Below, one piece after another: positions 21,969 through 30,064 of a DNA stretch of 37,993 nt. Both the position numbers and the translations under genes were made by a program. The stretch comes from CAZEZY01 sp964516635. Lineage in GTDB: Bacteria; Pseudomonadota; Gammaproteobacteria; Burkholderiales; Burkholderiaceae_C. The DNA is taken from NCBI GenBank assembly GCA_964516635.1, contig CAZEZY010000004.1, forward strand, positions 1-37,993, in the 5' to 3' direction. Within the stretch, counting starts at the first letter, position 1. Each line of letters starts with the position of its first letter. Under the pieces are notes generated by a model. The model made no database searches, was not told where the DNA came from, and worked only from the letters and a program-made list of their open reading frames with translations.

Positions 21969-22020
21969 CACCCGAGAGGCACCAACCTGTCATGCTTGCA
22001 GGCTAGAAGGAGACACCGTC

Positions 22021-22605
22021 ATGGCCACCCCGGAATCCCTGCGCATCATCCGCGACGAACACATGGCGCTGGCCGCGATGCTGCGGTCCTTGCAGCAACT
22101 GGTTCGCCAGGGCCCAGGGCCAGTCGAATCCCCGTTTTTCGATACCCTGCAGGCCATGCTGTTCTACATTGACGAATTTCCCGAGCGCCTGCACCACCCG
22201 AAAGAATCGAATCTCCTGTTTCCCAGGGTGGTCAGGGTGGCCCCTGACACCATGGCGGTCATCGAGCGACTCGAGCAGGATCACATCCAGGGCGAGTCCT
22301 CGGTTCGGGCGCTTCAGCATCAACTGCTGGCCTGGAAACTGCTCGGAACGGCGCGTCAGCACGAGTTCGTGCAGGCGCTGGATCGGTATGTGGGCTTCTA
22401 TCTCGAGCACATGCGGCTGGAAGAAACCCGCATCCTGCCTGCCGCTGAAGCGCTGTTCACCGCCGAGGACTGGGCCGAACTCGATGCCGCTTTTGCGAGC
22501 AACCAGGATCCGCTGACTGGCAAGCATGCGCCGAAGCCGGTCTTCGAAAAGCTGTTTCAGCGCATCCTGCACGACGCCCCCGCCCCTGTCGGCCTGGGTT
22601 CCTAG
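22021..22605 (+). CDS. Hemerythrin-like (HHE) domain protein
   Basis: A 194-residue all-helical protein with the residues of a di-iron hemerythrin site spread in order: DEH (near residue 14), FPERLHHPKESNLLFP (HHPKE), LEQDHIQGE (DH), and YLEHMRLEETRILP (EHMRLEE). Such proteins bind oxygen, NO or iron, and related ones repair iron-sulfur clusters or sense redox state. AAGGAG lies 8 bases upstream of the chosen ATG, which overrides a start 22 codons earlier. It stands downstream of copA on the same strand but has its own FNR-type box, so it is likely an oxygen- or NO-responsive transcript. It converges with the aminotransferase over 12 bp. Confidence 0.88.
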   Translation: MATPESLRIIRDEHMALAAMLRSLQQLVRQGPGPVESPFFDTLQAMLFYIDEFPERLHHPKESNLLFPRVVRVAPDTMAVIERLEQDHIQGESSVRALQHQLLAWKLLGTARQHEFVQALDRYVGFYLEHMRLEETRILPAAEALFTAEDWAELDAAFASNQDPLTGKHAPKPVFEKLFQRILHDAPAPVGLGS

Positions 22606-22617
22606 CGCCTGCCTGCC

Positions 22618-23982
22618 TCAGGCCGGGAGCGTATCCAGCCATTCATCGAAACAGCGAAGCAGGGTTTCGACATCGGTTAAGCGGGTCGCGGGTGAGCACA
22701 GCATCATGCTGTGGAAGGGCGTGAGCAGCACCCCACGGTTCAGCATGAAAAGGTGGATGTATGACTCGAGCGCCGGTTGGGATTGTTCCCGTACGTCCTG
22801 CGCGTGGCGCGGCGTGCAGGCCATGAACTGCAGTTCCATGCGGGCACCCAGGCGGGTCACCGTCCAGGGCCTGCCGGCAGCCCGAATGCGGTCCATCAGG
22901 CCCTGTTCCAGTTTCGCGGCAATGTCCAGCATGTGCTGGTAACTGTCGTGCGTATGCAGGTGCTCAAGCGCGGCAGCCAGCGCCGCCATCGTCAGGGCAT
23001 TGGCGGTCAGGGTGGTGCCGATGCCGCTGTGCCCTTCCGGTGCCTCTTGCTTGGCGGCCTGCATCTGCCGGGCCATGGCATCCGTGAAACCATAGACCGC
23101 ACACGGCATGCCACCGGCCACGGCTTTGCCCATCACCAGACAATCCGGCGTCAGCCCATGGCAGCGGGCATAGCCACCCAGGCCCGTGGACATCGTGTGC
23201 GTCTCGTCCAGCACCAGCAGGGTGCCATGGCGCCGGCACAGGGTCTGCGCGGCTTCCCAGAAACCTGGTTGTGGGGGAACCAGGCCAAAGTTGGTGAGTG
23301 CGGGCTCAGCCAGCAAGGCAGCGACCTGACCATCGGCAAGCCCGGCTTCCAGCGCGTCGAGGTCGTTGAACGGCACCACGCGGGTGTAAGCCGGGTGGTT
23401 GTGCACCTGGCCCAGGACCGATGCACGAGGCAGGGTGAGGCCCGACAACGGATCCCGATCCACCAGCGTGTCGTCGACGGCACCGTGGTAGCAGCCATCG
23501 AACACCAGCACCTGAGGCCGCCGCGTGACCGCCCGGGCCCACCGCAGCACGAAGCGGTTGGCATCGCTGGCCGTCATGGCCAGTTGCCAGAAAGGCATCC
23601 CGAAGCACTCGGCCAGCCGCTCCCCCACCACCGGGGTCTGTGTGGTGGGCAGCATGCTCGTCAGGCCTCTGGACGACTGAGCGGCCAGCGCTTGCGCCAC
23701 GGCCGGTGGGCTGTGGCCAAACATGGCGCCCGTGTCGCCCAGGCAGAAGTCGCTGTAGTTCAGACCGTCGGCGCAGGTGAGTGACACCCCATGCGCCTCG
23801 CGAACAAACAGCGTGGCCGGGCCAGGCCAGTCTCGCATCCAGTGCATGGGCACACCCAACAGGAAGTGCCCCTCGGCCTGTCGTGAGAGCGCCAGCGACT
23901 GGGGATGCCGTTCGAGAAAGCGCTGGCGTTCCAAGGCCATCAGCGGCGCCAGCTGTTCAGGGTTCAGATGGATGTCGCTCAT
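22618..23982 (-). CDS. Class III PLP-dependent aminotransferase
   Basis: A 454-residue fold-type I enzyme. The cofactor-binding segment includes FDGCYHGAVDDTLVD, the PLP aspartate in LLVLDETHTMSTGLGGYA, and the Schiff-base lysine in VMGKAVAGGMPCAVYGF. The N-terminal ADGLNYSDFCLGDTGAMFGH and the overall plan resemble glutamate-1-semialdehyde aminomutase and omega-amino acid transaminases. Its role here is uncertain: it is divergent from the MFS transporter with only 42 bp between starts and flanks the polyamine region, so it may act on an amino-aldehyde or omega-amino acid product. A haem-pathway HemL function is unlikely because the active-site block DETHTMSTG departs from HemL. Confidence 0.85.
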   Translation of the reverse strand: MSDIHLNPEQLAPLMALERQRFLERHPQSLALSRQAEGHFLLGVPMHWMRDWPGPATLFVREAHGVSLTCADGLNYSDFCLGDTGAMFGHSPPAVAQALAAQSSRGLTSMLPTTQTPVVGERLAECFGMPFWQLAMTASDANRFVLRWARAVTRRPQVLVFDGCYHGAVDDTLVDRDPLSGLTLPRASVLGQVHNHPAYTRVVPFNDLDALEAGLADGQVAALLAEPALTNFGLVPPQPGFWEAAQTLCRRHGTLLVLDETHTMSTGLGGYARCHGLTPDCLVMGKAVAGGMPCAVYGFTDAMARQMQAAKQEAPEGHSGIGTTLTANALTMAALAAALEHLHTHDSYQHMLDIAAKLEQGLMDRIRAAGRPWTVTRLGARMELQFMACTPRHAQDVREQSQPALESYIHLFMLNRGVLLTPFHSMMLCSPATRLTDVETLLRCFDEWLDTLPA

Positions 23983-24024
23983 GGGTCGACAGCTTAAGGG
24001 GGGAATGGCGCAGAATGCGGAACC

Positions 24025-25317
24025 ATGTCACCAAGCCTCGACAGGTCCGATCGGACCGGCGAATCCCTGCCAGGCTGGCGAGGCCTCTGGCTGGCGCTGG
24101 TGCTGTCGCTCGGCGCGGCGGTGTCCCTTGGCGTGACCCGTTTTGCTTACGGCTTGCTGCTTCCCCCCATGCGCGAGGACCTGGCCTGGAGCTACACCCT
24201 GGCCGGTTCCATGAACACCTTCAATGCCATGGGCTACCTCATCGGTGCCCTGAGCACCCCGTGGCTGATGAAGCGGCTGGGACCCGGCCGCCTCCTGCTC
24301 GCGGGTTCGGCTCTGGCCAGTGTGTTCATGGCGGGCAGCGGTTTTTTTGTCGATCCGGCCCCGCTCCTGTTGCAGCGCCTGCTGGCTGGCCTGGCCAGCG
24401 CCTGGGTGTTTGTGGCCGGCGGCCTGCTGGCGGCGAGGCTGGGTGCGCGCTGGCCACAGCGCAGCGGTTTGCTGCTGGGCCTGTATTACGGCGGAACGGG
24501 CTGGGGCATCGTGGCGTCTGCGCTGTCGGTCCCCTGGGTGCTGGAAGCCATGGCCAGCCGGCCCCACGCCTGGGCCTGGGCCTGGTGGTGGCTGGCAGCC
24601 TTGTGTGCCTTGGCCACCCTGGCCCTGGCCTGGGTGGCGAAAGCGTTGTCGGTTGCAGACACCACCGACCCCAGCCCGGTGTCGCCGACTTCGGCCGAGC
24701 CCGGCCGGACGCCTTTGCATCCGGTGCGGATGAGCCGGTTTGCGCCGGCACTGGCGGGATACAGCCTGTTTGGCGTCGGCTATATCGGCTACATGACGTT
24801 CGTGATCGCCTTGCTGCGAGACCAGGGGGTGTCGGGCCAGGCGATCACCCTGTTCTACAGCCTGCTGGGGCTGGCGGTGGTGGCCTCTTCCCGGATCTGG
24901 GCCGGCCTGCTGGATCGACACCGCGACGGTCAGCCTCTGGCGCGGCTCAACGGCTTGCTGGGTCTGGCCACGATCATGCCGGCCCTCACGGCGGCCTGGC
25001 CCATGCTGTTGGTGTCGGGGCTGCTGTTTGGCGGGGTGTTCCTGTCGGTGGTGGCTTCGACCACGGCCCTGGTGCGCCACAACCTGCCCGCCGACCGCTG
25101 GGCAGCGGGGATCAGCGCGTTCACGATCGTGTTTGCCGCCGGGCAGATCATCGGCCCCACGGTGGTCGGCTGGATTGCCGACGGCCCGGGTGGCTTGCAA
25201 CGCGGCTTGGTGTTTTCGGCCCTGGCGCTCTGGGTCGGCAGCCTGCTGGCCTGGCGGCAGAAGGCGTTTCCCCGGGCCGATGGTCACCCTGAGGGCCGCC
25301 CGAATGGACCTGTCTGA
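24025..25317 (+). CDS. MFS transporter, YbfB/YjiJ family
   Basis: A 430-residue twelve-helix major facilitator. The first repeat has ALVLSLGAAVSLGVTRFAYGLLLPPMREDL and FNAMGYLIGALSTPWLMKRLGP. The central loop (VADTTDPSPVSPTSAEPGRTPLHP) joins a second repeat starting at LAGYSLFGVGYIGYMTFVIALL. The sequence around TRFAYGLLLPPM is characteristic of the YbfB/YjiJ group, whose substrates are largely unknown. The ureohydrolase gene follows by 50 bp on the same strand, which suggests import of its guanidino substrate or export of a product. That link is inference. Confidence 0.88.
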   Translation: MSPSLDRSDRTGESLPGWRGLWLALVLSLGAAVSLGVTRFAYGLLLPPMREDLAWSYTLAGSMNTFNAMGYLIGALSTPWLMKRLGPGRLLLAGSALASVFMAGSGFFVDPAPLLLQRLLAGLASAWVFVAGGLLAARLGARWPQRSGLLLGLYYGGTGWGIVASALSVPWVLEAMASRPHAWAWAWWWLAALCALATLALAWVAKALSVADTTDPSPVSPTSAEPGRTPLHPVRMSRFAPALAGYSLFGVGYIGYMTFVIALLRDQGVSGQAITLFYSLLGLAVVASSRIWAGLLDRHRDGQPLARLNGLLGLATIMPALTAAWPMLLVSGLLFGGVFLSVVASTTALVRHNLPADRWAAGISAFTIVFAAGQIIGPTVVGWIADGPGGLQRGLVFSALALWVGSLLAWRQKAFPRADGHPEGRPNGPV

Positions 25318-25367
25318 GCCGGACGCAGGCGTTACGCTTGACCCACCGGACGGACAGGAGCAACTCC

Positions 25368-26309
25368 ATGGAACTTGGCGAATTCCCGTATGCGCAGAAC
25401 AGCAACCGCTTCCTGGCGGTGGCGGCGCTGCATCAGCAGCCCTATGCGGTGTCGGGGGTTCCGTTTGATGGCGCTGTCACCCACCGTCCCGGTGCACGTT
25501 TCGGTCCACAGGCCATCCGTCAGTCGAGCCTCATGCTGTGTGACGGCATCCATCCCCATTTCAATGTCAGCCCCTCAGCCTGGGTGGGCGATGCGCTGGA
25601 CATGCGTCTGCCCAATGCATCCCCGCTCACCGAGGTGCGCCGCCACATCCAGCACCATGCCCGTGCGCTGATGCAGAGGCACCGCTGTGCCTTTCTGGGG
25701 GGTGACCATTCGATCACCCTGCCCCTGCTGCGGGCCGCGAAGGAGGTTTACGGGCAAGGGGAAGCCCTCGGGCTGGTGCATTTCGATGCCCATTGCGACA
25801 CCTGGACCAACCATTTCGGCGAGCCCTCCGGCCATGGCACCTGGACCTACGAAGCCTTGCAGGAAGGCCTGGTCAGCGCGGCCCATACCGTTCAGATCGG
25901 CATTCGCTCCAGTGGACTGCGCGAAGCCCGCGAGTATGTGCAGACCCAGGGAGGGCAGATCTTCACCGCTCGCGCCCTGCGTGGCCTGGACGGGGCCGGC
26001 CTCCAACCCGTGGTGGCGGCCATCCGGCAGCGAATGGGGAACCGGCCCTGCTACCTGACGATCGACATCGACTGCCTCGATCCGGCCTTTGCACCGGGGA
26101 CCGGCACGCCCGAGCCCGGCGGATTGATGACGTCCCAGGTGATGACGCTGGTGGAAGAACTCGCCGACCTGAACTGGATCGGCATGGATTGCGTGGAAGT
26201 GGCACCCGCCTACGACCAGAGCGAGCTCACCACCCAGGCGGCCGCCACGTTGGTCTGGACCTGGTTGTCGGGTCAGGTGGCGCTGGGCCGCACGGCATCC
26301 ATTCGTTGA
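25368..26309 (+). CDS. Ureohydrolase (agmatinase / guanidinobutyrase family)
   Basis: A 313-residue binuclear-manganese hydrolase that releases urea from a guanidino compound. Metal ligands are visible in FLGGDHSITLP, HFDAHCDTWTN and the DIDCLDPAFAPGTGTPEPGG block. The last block (GTGTPEPGG) is the agmatinase-type signature; arginase-specific loops are absent. The product would be putrescine (from agmatine) or GABA (from guanidinobutyrate); the sequence does not decide. AGGAG lies 7 bases before the ATG. It is followed by puuB after 18 bp, so it and the MFS gene form an operon with the polyamine oxidase. Confidence 0.9.
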   Translation: MELGEFPYAQNSNRFLAVAALHQQPYAVSGVPFDGAVTHRPGARFGPQAIRQSSLMLCDGIHPHFNVSPSAWVGDALDMRLPNASPLTEVRRHIQHHARALMQRHRCAFLGGDHSITLPLLRAAKEVYGQGEALGLVHFDAHCDTWTNHFGEPSGHGTWTYEALQEGLVSAAHTVQIGIRSSGLREAREYVQTQGGQIFTARALRGLDGAGLQPVVAAIRQRMGNRPCYLTIDIDCLDPAFAPGTGTPEPGGLMTSQVMTLVEELADLNWIGMDCVEVAPAYDQSELTTQAAATLVWTWLSGQVALGRTASIR

Positions 26310-26327
26310 CACCAGAACCCAGCGATC

Positions 26328-27647
26328 ATGTTCAAGCCCTCTCTGCTCGCATCGGACACCCTGCTGAACCGGCACAGCTACTACGAAGCCAGTGTGGTGC
26401 GTGGCGAACCCTGCCCTGCCCTGGAAGCCAACATCCAGGCCGATGTGGTGGTGGTGGGAGGCGGCTTTGCCGGGCTGAGTGCGGCCATCGAGCTGACCGA
26501 CCGGGGCTTGCAGGTTGTGGTGCTGGAAGCCGAGCGTTTCGGTTTCGGTGCCAGCGGGCGCAACGGTGGTCAGGCGATCGTGGGATACGCGTCTGGACAG
26601 GGCCCATTCGAAGACCAGCTGGGCCCTGACGACGCCCGGCGAGCCTGGGAGATGTCGCTCGAAGCCATCCGCATCATCCGTGAGCGCATCGACCGTTTTG
26701 GCATCGCGTGCGACTGGGTGCCCGGCTATCTGTATGTGGCCGACTCGCCTCGCAAGGCCCGGCAGCTGTTGGCCGATCTGGACACGCAGCAGCGCCATTA
26801 CGGGCTGGCTTGCGATGTGGCCACCGGCCCGGACGTCTCGCGCCTGATCGGCAGCGCCCGTTACCATGCCGCGGCTTACGAAAACACCTCGGGCCATCTG
26901 CATCCCCTCAAATACGCGCTCGGTCTGGCGCGCGCCGCCGAATCGCTGGGGGTGCGCCTGCATGAGGGGACGGTGGCGCTGTCCCTGGAACACACCGCCA
27001 ACGGGGTTCTTGTGCGCACCGCCCAAGGCACGGTGCAGGCCCGTTTTGCCGTGCTGGCGGGCAACTGCATGTTGCCCGACCTGTCACCCGGTCTGGGAAA
27101 GCCCCTGCACAGCCGCATCATGCCCGTGGGCACCTACATCATCGGCACCGAGCCACTGGACCCGGCGCTGTGTCGCCAGCTGATTCCGTCCAACGCAGCG
27201 GTTTGCGACAACAATTTCGTCCTGGATTATTTCCGCTTCAGCGCCGATCACCGCATGCTGTTTGGTGGCCGGGTCAGCTACACCACGATGACGCCCCCAC
27301 GGCTGAGGGAGGTGATGCGTGACCGCATGGTGGCCATCTTTCCCGAGCTGGCATCAGCCCGGGTGTCTCACGTGTGGGGTGGTTTTGTGGACATCAGCAT
27401 GAACCGGGCGCCTGATTTCGGGCGGCTGGCCGCCAACGTCTATTACTTGCAGGGGTTCAGTGGGCATGGCGTGGCCGCCACCGGGTTGGCGGGCCGGCTG
27501 GTGGCCGAAGCCATTGCCGGACAGGCCAGCCGCTTCGACGTGTTTGCCCGCCTGAAGCACACCCCTTTTCCCGGGGGGCCCTTCTTGCGCACGCCCGTGC
27601 TGGCGCTGGGCATGTGGTGGCACCGCGTCAGGGACGCGCTCGGGTGA
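26328..27647 (+). CDS. puuB: FAD-dependent gamma-glutamylputrescine oxidase-like
   Basis: A 439-residue DadA/PuuB-type flavoprotein. The FAD-binding Rossmann fold is DVVVVGGGFAGLSAAIELTDRGLQVVVLEAE (about residues 38-68), followed by FGFGASGRNGGQAIVGY, a PuuB hallmark. The C-terminal FAD segment is NVYYLQGFSGHGVAATGLAGRLVAEAI. PuuB oxidises gamma-glutamylputrescine to the aldehyde with peroxide release. It lies in an operon with the ureohydrolase and is separated from puuD and puuA by the convergent MocR-type regulator gene. The 3' end overlaps that gene by 20 bp. No clear ribosome binding site was seen. Related oxidases of other amines cannot be excluded. Confidence 0.85.
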   Translation: MFKPSLLASDTLLNRHSYYEASVVRGEPCPALEANIQADVVVVGGGFAGLSAAIELTDRGLQVVVLEAERFGFGASGRNGGQAIVGYASGQGPFEDQLGPDDARRAWEMSLEAIRIIRERIDRFGIACDWVPGYLYVADSPRKARQLLADLDTQQRHYGLACDVATGPDVSRLIGSARYHAAAYENTSGHLHPLKYALGLARAAESLGVRLHEGTVALSLEHTANGVLVRTAQGTVQARFAVLAGNCMLPDLSPGLGKPLHSRIMPVGTYIIGTEPLDPALCRQLIPSNAAVCDNNFVLDYFRFSADHRMLFGGRVSYTTMTPPRLREVMRDRMVAIFPELASARVSHVWGGFVDISMNRAPDFGRLAANVYYLQGFSGHGVAATGLAGRLVAEAIAGQASRFDVFARLKHTPFPGGPFLRTPVLALGMWWHRVRDALG

Positions 27648-29106
27648 GCGACGCGGCAATGCCTTCCCGCAGGATGGAACCGTAACGCTGGATCGAAGCC
27701 AGCGAGGCGTAGCCGTAGCCCACCGCCAGCCCCCGGATGTCCTGGCGCGTCAGGCAGTAGGCCGACAGCGGCCTCACCGTGAGCCCCTCTCGGGCCAGCG
27801 CCAGGGCCAGCGCCCGGTCGTCCACGTGTGACGGCAGACGCACGCTCAGGTGCAGGCCCTGGGCGGCCCCGTCGATGCGGGCCTGTCCTTCGACCAGCAG
27901 GGGCGCCAGGTGGTCCAGCAGGACCTGCCGACGCTCGGCATAGGTCTGCCGGGCGCGGCGCAGCGAAGACGCGAAATGCCCCATCTCGATGAATTCGGCG
28001 AGTGCCGCCTGCAGAGGCATCTGCCCCGGGCGATTCAGGTCGTAATGGGCCCGGCGGAAATCGGCCACCAGCCCCTTGGGCACCACCAGATAGCCGAGCT
28101 TGAGCCCCGGGTACAGCACCTTGGAAAAGGTGCCCAGGTAGAGCACCCGTTCGGTCTTGTCGAGGCCACAGAGCGACGACAGGGGCGGGCCGGCGAAACG
28201 GAATTCGCTGTCGTAATCGTCTTCCAGGATCCAGGCCTGGCAGCGTTCGGCCGTGGCCAGCAGTTGCTGCCGCCGGGCCAGCGACATCACCGCCCCGGTG
28301 GGGTACTGGTGCGAGGGGGTGACATAAATCAGACGGGGCGACTGCCGCTCGTCCTGCGGGGTGGGTGCCATGCCATCGGCATCCACCGGGACGGGGTGTT
28401 GCTGCAGACCGGCCGCCGTGAAGGCCTTGACCGCGCCCCAGTAGGCAGGGTCCTCGATCCAGACCGTGTCGCCGTGATCGGCCAGCAGATGGGCACAAAG
28501 CTCCAGCGATTGCTGGGTCCCACTGGTCACCAGCACCTGATCGGCGTCGAGCGGTATGCTGCGGAAAATGCGCAGGTAATCGGCCACCGCGCGACGCAAG
28601 GGGCCGTAACCGCCCGAATCGTTGTAATCCAGCATGCTCGGCCCGGCGTGTCGCCAGTGCTTGTTCTGCAGCCTTTGCCACAGGGCCACCGGAAAGGCGC
28701 TGAAGTCGGCGCTGCCGGGGGTGAAAGGCTGGATCTCCAGGTCGGTGGCGCTGAAGCGGTGAGCGAGGTCATGCCCGCGCTGGGAGAGACGGCGCGCGCG
28801 ACCCGAAAACCCGGGTGCTGGGCGCGGCTGGCGGGCCAGCGGCACCTGATCATGCACATAGGTGCCACTGCCCACATGGCTGATCAGGTAACCTTCAACC
28901 GTGAGCTGACCCAGTGCCGCCACCACGGTGTTCCGGGACAGGCCGAGGTCATGAGCCAGATCACGGCTGGACGGCAGGCGGTCACCGGCCGACAGTTTGC
29001 CTTCCAGGATCGCCCGCCGCATGACCTCGTAGAGCCGCCGGTGGAGCGGCAGGGCGGAAGCGGGGTCGGCGCGATGGATTTCGGCCAGCAGGTATTCGGA
29101 CAACAT
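27628..29106 (-). CDS. MocR/GabR-family PLP-dependent transcriptional regulator
   Basis: A 492-residue fusion of a GntR winged helix and an aminotransferase-like domain. The HTH spans about residues 15-85 (PLHRRLYEVMRRAILEGKLSAGDRLPSSRDLAHDLGLSRNTVVAAL). The C-terminal fold-type I domain retains the PLP lysine in LYLGTFSKVLYPGLKLGYLVVP and the ligand aspartate region LEDDYDSEFRF. GabR in Bacillus senses GABA through PLP; GABA is the product of the pathway encoded here, so a similar signal is plausible. The start is an ATG with no strong ribosome binding site. It is divergent from puuD by 85 bp, where repeats resembling an operator occur. Confidence 0.9.
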   Translation of the reverse strand: MLSEYLLAEIHRADPASALPLHRRLYEVMRRAILEGKLSAGDRLPSSRDLAHDLGLSRNTVVAALGQLTVEGYLISHVGSGTYVHDQVPLARQPRPAPGFSGRARRLSQRGHDLAHRFSATDLEIQPFTPGSADFSAFPVALWQRLQNKHWRHAGPSMLDYNDSGGYGPLRRAVADYLRIFRSIPLDADQVLVTSGTQQSLELCAHLLADHGDTVWIEDPAYWGAVKAFTAAGLQQHPVPVDADGMAPTPQDERQSPRLIYVTPSHQYPTGAVMSLARRQQLLATAERCQAWILEDDYDSEFRFAGPPLSSLCGLDKTERVLYLGTFSKVLYPGLKLGYLVVPKGLVADFRRAHYDLNRPGQMPLQAALAEFIEMGHFASSLRRARQTYAERRQVLLDHLAPLLVEGQARIDGAAQGLHLSVRLPSHVDDRALALALAREGLTVRPLSAYCLTRQDIRGLAVGYGYASLASIQRYGSILREGIAASLTRARP

Positions 29107-29120
29107 GTGGTGTGGCGTCA

Positions 29121-29151
29121 AATGGCACCGCCGGGTGGTGCCTAATGGCAC
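29121..29151. promoter_or_regulatory. Repeats in the MocR-puuD divergent gap, possible operator
   Basis: AATGGCAC occurs twice as a direct repeat (29121-29128 and 29144-29151), 23 bp apart. Between them GGCACC (29124-29129) and GGTGCC (29137-29142) form an inverted repeat. MocR regulators bind direct repeats of this kind at divergent promoters. Promoter hexamers could not be assigned with confidence. Confidence 0.45.
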
Positions 29152-29191
29152 TCATTGTCAACCCATTTCGTTGTCACAATGGTCCAACATC

Positions 29192-30010
29192 ATGGATCAC
29201 GTCCCTTTTTCACACCCTCCCATGGTCTGGCTGCCCGCCGACCACCGCGTGCTCGGTGACCACGGTCACGGCATGCCCTTCTTATTGCTGGGCGATAAAT
29301 ATGCTCGTGCCGTGAAAGTGGGTGCTCACGCACAGCCGGTCATGTTCCCGCTGGCCGATGCGGCGCAGGTGCCCCAGTTGCTCGATCTGGTGGACGGCGT
29401 CATGCTCACGGGTTCGCCCTCGAACGTGCACCCCTCGCATTTCGATGAGGCCGTGCACGACCCCTCCCTGCCTCTCGATCCCGAACGCGATGCCCTCACC
29501 CTGACCCTGGTGAAGGCCTGTCTGGCCACCGGCGTGCCGCTGCTGGGTATCTGCCGGGGATTTCAGGAGATCAACGTCGCGATGGGTGGCCGGCTGCACC
29601 AGACCGTGCACGCCGTTGAAGGGTTGATGGACCACCGCGAGCCGGACGACGTGCCGATTGACGAGCAATACGGGCCCAGCCATCCGGTGCGTTTCGAACC
29701 AGGCTGCGTGTTCGAGCAATGGGCGGGCGCTTCGCAGGCCATGGTGAACTCGCTGCATGGTCAGGGCATCGGGGCGCTGGCGCCTGGCCTGCGTGCCCTG
29801 GCCCATGCGCCCGATGGCCTGGTGGAGGCATTCGAGGTCGAAGGGGCCCGGGCGTTTGCCTATGCCATGCAATGGCACCCCGAGTGGCGCTGCTGGGAAA
29901 ACCCGTTCTACTCGGCCATTTTCCGGGCGTTTGGCGATGCGGTGCGTCGCCGCAGGGAAACCCGTCTCCAGGAAGGACGCATGTTTGCGTCAACGCCGGA
30001 AAAGCCTTGA
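29192..30010 (+). CDS. puuD: Gamma-glutamyl-gamma-aminobutyrate hydrolase
   Basis: A 272-residue class I glutamine-amidotransferase-like hydrolase. The nucleophile elbow is GICRGFQEINVAMGG with C121; the catalytic His and Glu follow in AMQWHPEWR. Conserved segments DGVMLTGSPSNVHPSHF and MVNSLHGQGI are PuuD-like. It releases GABA and glutamate from gamma-glutamyl-GABA. The start used (MDHVPFSHPP) is 29 codons inside the longest reading, whose earlier portion lies in the regulatory gap. It is divergent from the MocR regulator and the first gene of the plus-strand run puuD-puuA-spuC-potFGHI-puuC. Confidence 0.92.
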   Translation: MDHVPFSHPPMVWLPADHRVLGDHGHGMPFLLLGDKYARAVKVGAHAQPVMFPLADAAQVPQLLDLVDGVMLTGSPSNVHPSHFDEAVHDPSLPLDPERDALTLTLVKACLATGVPLLGICRGFQEINVAMGGRLHQTVHAVEGLMDHREPDDVPIDEQYGPSHPVRFEPGCVFEQWAGASQAMVNSLHGQGIGALAPGLRALAHAPDGLVEAFEVEGARAFAYAMQWHPEWRCWENPFYSAIFRAFGDAVRRRRETRLQEGRMFASTPEKP

Positions 30011-30064
30011 ACCCATCGCGCCACACCTGCGATGATGTTCTCCTGACCTTTCCGGCTTCAACCC

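Noticed and set aside
20707..21993. A 428-codon minus-strand frame opposite copA
   Set aside because: The plus strand encodes all P-type ATPase motifs; the antisense product shows no family signature.
25575..27026. A 483-codon minus-strand frame opposite the ureohydrolase and puuB
   Set aside because: Covers two intact genes on the other strand and lacks any domain.
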